From NCBI GenBank assembly GCA_032027205.1, contig JAVSMN010000001.1:1851993-1915992 (forward strand): a stretch of DNA of 64,000 bases. Direction: 5' to 3'. A program made the translations under genes and the position numbers. The notes beneath the pieces were generated by a model. That model did no database searches. It was not told the origin of the DNA and saw only the letters and a program-made list of their open reading frames with translations. Source of the DNA: Zeimonas sp032027205 (GTDB lineage: Bacteria > Pseudomonadota > Gammaproteobacteria > Burkholderiales > Burkholderiaceae_E). This document shows, in pieces, positions 62,156 to 64,000 of this stretch (the stretch's first letter is position 1; every line of letters begins with the position of its first letter).

Positions 62156-63123
62156 TCAGAACCCGGCGTCGGCGATCATCCTCCTGCGCATCGCTGCGTC
62201 GGGCATGACGCCCGTGCCCGCCAGCGCGTTCGCGCGCATGTGCTCCGGATTGCCTGTCCCCGGAATCGCGCAGGTCACCGCCGGGTGCGACACGACGAAC
62301 TTCAGCAGTACCTGCGCCCAGCTCTCGCAGCCGATCTCGCTCGCCCACGCGGGCAGCGGTCGATCGCGCAATGAACGTAGCAGCCCGCCGCCACCGAACG
62401 GCCGATTGACCAGGACGGCGACGCCGCGCTCCGCCGCGAGCGGCAGGATGCGCTCGTCGGCCGCACGGTCGTCGATCGAGTAGTTCAGCTGCACGAAGTC
62501 GAGCGGCTCCGCGCGCAGCACCTGCTCGAGCTGCGGATACGCGCTCGACGTGTAGTGCGTGACGCCGACGTAGCGGATGCGGCCGTTCTCCTTCCATTCG
62601 CGAAGCACCGGCAGGTGCGTGCGCCAGTCGACGAGGTTGTGCACCTGCATCAGGTCGATCGTCTTCGTGCGCAGCAGCCGGAACGACTCCTCCATCTGCC
62701 GGAGGCCTGCCTCGCGCCCTGAGGTCCAGACTACATCGGCGAACTGTCGACGACCGAGCCGCCGGCGTCGAAGAGCGCGAGCAGCACTTCGCGCAGGCGA
62801 CCGTATTCGGCGCTGGCGGGCGCGACGTCGAAGCCTTGCCAGGTGCCGCAGCCGATGACGGGGAGCGGCTCGTCGGACGACGGTATCGGTTTGCGTTGCA
62901 TCGTGTCGGACTCCGAGGCCTTGCGCGCGCCGCGCTCCGGGCCGCGCTGCGTAAGTCCCAACAGTGCCGCCTTCGCCGGCATTGCCGTCGTCGCGGCAGA
63001 CAGCGCCGGGAGCGCCGGCAAGGCAGCCACGCCGGCGATCGCGCTCGCGGCAACGCGATCAAGAAATCGACGCCGCGAGCGCGTGTCGCAGCGTCTCGCC
63101 CGCAGTGGTCGCGCACCGCTCAT
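62156..63123 (-). pseudogene. Tat-exported aldo/keto reductase, inactivated by internal deletion and frameshift
   Basis: The 5' part (63123 to about 62731) starts with a twin-arginine signal (RSRRRFLDRVAASAIAG) and a normal reductase N-terminus ending GGSVVDSSPM, where a TAG stop follows. In another frame, similarity resumes at once with VWTSGREAGLRQMEESFRLL and continues to the end (DLMQVHNLVDW, VAVLVNRPFGGG). Family members have about 25-30 residues between these points, including the catalytic Tyr and Lys. A deletion that also shifted the frame is therefore the simplest explanation near 62730. No functional enzyme is expected. Confidence 0.82.
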
Positions 63124-63217
63124 TGCGTTCGTTCCGATTTTTCCCAAGAATGCAGACCAGGCCCGCCCGAACCGCGAACAACGACGAACTGCAACGGGGC
63201 CTCTCGAGGAGACGGAC

Positions 63218-64000
63218 ATGAACCACGCATCGCTGGCGATAGGCATCGTCCTTGGAATGGTGCCCCTCGCAGGCATCGCTGCCCCGAAAACCCCGGCCGA
63301 CGTCGACGCCGCGCGCATCGTCGCCGCCGACCGCGAGCCGGGCAACTGGATGAGCCACGGCCGCACCTACGACGAGCAGCGCTTTTCTCCGCTTGCGCGC
63401 ATCGACGATCGCAACGTCGGCAAGCTCGGCCTGGCCTGGACGTACAAGCTCGACGTCGACCGCGGCGTGGAGTCGAGCGCAATCGTCGTCGACGGCGTCA
63501 TGTACACCACCGGCGCGCAGAGCATCGTCTACGCGCTCGATGCGCGCAACGGCAAGCTGCTGTGGCGCTACGATCCGCAGGTGCCCGGAGACAACCTGAC
63601 CCAGGGTTGCTGCGACACCGTCAACCGCGGTGTCGCCGTCTGGAAAGGCAAGGTCTACGTCGGTACTTTCGACGGCCGACTCGTCGCGCTCGATGCGCGC
63701 ACCGGCAACCCCGTGTGGACCGTAGACACCGTCGAGAACCGCAAGAAGAGCTACACGATCACCGGCGCGCCGCGCATCGTGAAGGGCAAGGTGCTGATCG
63801 GAAACGGCGGCGCCGAGTTCGGCGTGCGCGGCTACATCACCGCCTACGACGCCGGGACCGGCAAGCAGGCGTGGCGCTTCTACACCGTGCCGGGCGATCC
63901 GAACAATCCGCCCGAAGACAAGGCGATGGAGATCGCGCTGAAGACCTGGCACGGCCGCGGCTGGCTCGACTGGGGCGGCGGCGGCACCGTCTGGGACTCG
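63218..64000 (+). CDS. PQQ-dependent alcohol dehydrogenase, 5' part (runs off the window)
   Basis: An open frame of 261 codons continuing past the window end. It has a signal peptide (SLAIGIVLGMVPLAGIA, cleavage near AAPKT), then GNWMSHGRTYDEQRFSPLAR, typical of quinoprotein alcohol dehydrogenases. QGCCDTVNRGVA carries the vicinal Cys-Cys pair characteristic of the PQQ site, and repeated blades of the beta-propeller follow (ALDARNGKLLW, ALDARTGNPVW). AGGAG precedes the ATG. The metal ligands and any C-terminal cytochrome domain lie outside, so substrate and metal (Ca or lanthanide) are undetermined. Confidence 0.93.
   Translation, partial: MNHASLAIGIVLGMVPLAGIAAPKTPADVDAARIVAADREPGNWMSHGRTYDEQRFSPLARIDDRNVGKLGLAWTYKLDVDRGVESSAIVVDGVMYTTGAQSIVYALDARNGKLLWRYDPQVPGDNLTQGCCDTVNRGVAVWKGKVYVGTFDGRLVALDARTGNPVWTVDTVENRKKSYTITGAPRIVKGKVLIGNGGAEFGVRGYITAYDAGTGKQAWRFYTVPGDPNNPPEDKAMEIALKTWHGRGWLDWGGGGTVWDS

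Noticed and set aside
1..64000. CRISPR arrays, rRNA genes, complete tRNA genes
   Set aside because: No regularly spaced direct repeats, no rRNA segments and no intact tRNA were seen on reading both strands; only the truncated tRNA-like piece at 26791-26851.

Overview
The right two thirds of the window (about 32.9-64 kb) are very GC-rich, densely packed betaproteobacterial chromosome, most likely Burkholderiales. The evidence is the block comM, ubiK, torF-like porin, glnK, amtB, gshA, gshB, manX-type EIIA, ptsH, ptsI. The left part (1 to about 32.88 kb) is visibly less GC-rich. It is bounded by a truncated comM and carries H-NS-like proteins, insertion-sequence scars, orphan antitoxins and cassette-like genes, so I read it as a genomic island inserted into comM. 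Its left end lies outside the window.

Island, 1-2.4 kb: the end of an MbcA/ParS-type antitoxin gene, a palindrome that recurs near 29.4 kb, an H-NS-like gene and decayed IS3 pieces. 2.4-6.6 kb: a three-subunit molybdenum/iron-sulfur/NrfD membrane oxidoreductase. 6.9-12.4 kb: a tightly overlapping operon of a phytanoyl-CoA dioxygenase-like enzyme, two PuuE-like deacetylase-fold hydrolases, an SDR, an amidase and a TetR regulator. 12.5-14.0 kb: an opposing aldehyde dehydrogenase. 14.1-25.8 kb: a TcuA-like FAD dehydrogenase, a complete branched-chain-type ABC importer, an IclR regulator, a CaiB-type CoA-transferase, a citryl-CoA-lyase-like protein and an aconitase. Together these suggest uptake of a polycarboxylate, oxidation to an aconitate-like compound, hydration, CoA activation and cleavage to acetyl-CoA plus oxaloacetate. 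That pathway is inference.

25.8-32.9 kb: a second H-NS-like gene, a truncated tRNA-like sequence, three genes of unknown role (one PIN-like), IS3 scars, and a minus-strand series of single genes separated by two attC-like sites (antitoxin, secreted HExxH protein, DUF1353-like protein). This looks like an integron cassette array without an integrase. The array abuts the comM fragment.

Chromosome, 33.9-37.6 kb: ubiK and a nitrogen block (porin, PII, ammonium channel) with a candidate sigma-54 promoter. 37.5-42.2 kb: two divergent GH17 genes, one fused to a GT2 beta-glucan synthase. 42.3-47.0 kb: glutathione synthesis followed by a PTS phosphorelay. 46.9-49.8 kb: a four-gene HprK-related-kinase-A operon that runs convergently into ptsI. 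50.0-58.0 kb: an MFS transporter and LysR regulator facing an AtuA/TAXI-TRAP/hydroxyacyl-CoA dehydrogenase catabolic operon. 58.1-61.2 kb: a YbhFSR-like ABC exporter. 61.3-63.1 kb: an intact aldo/keto reductase and a Tat-signal aldo/keto reductase pseudogene. From 63.2 kb to the window end: the start of a PQQ-dependent dehydrogenase.
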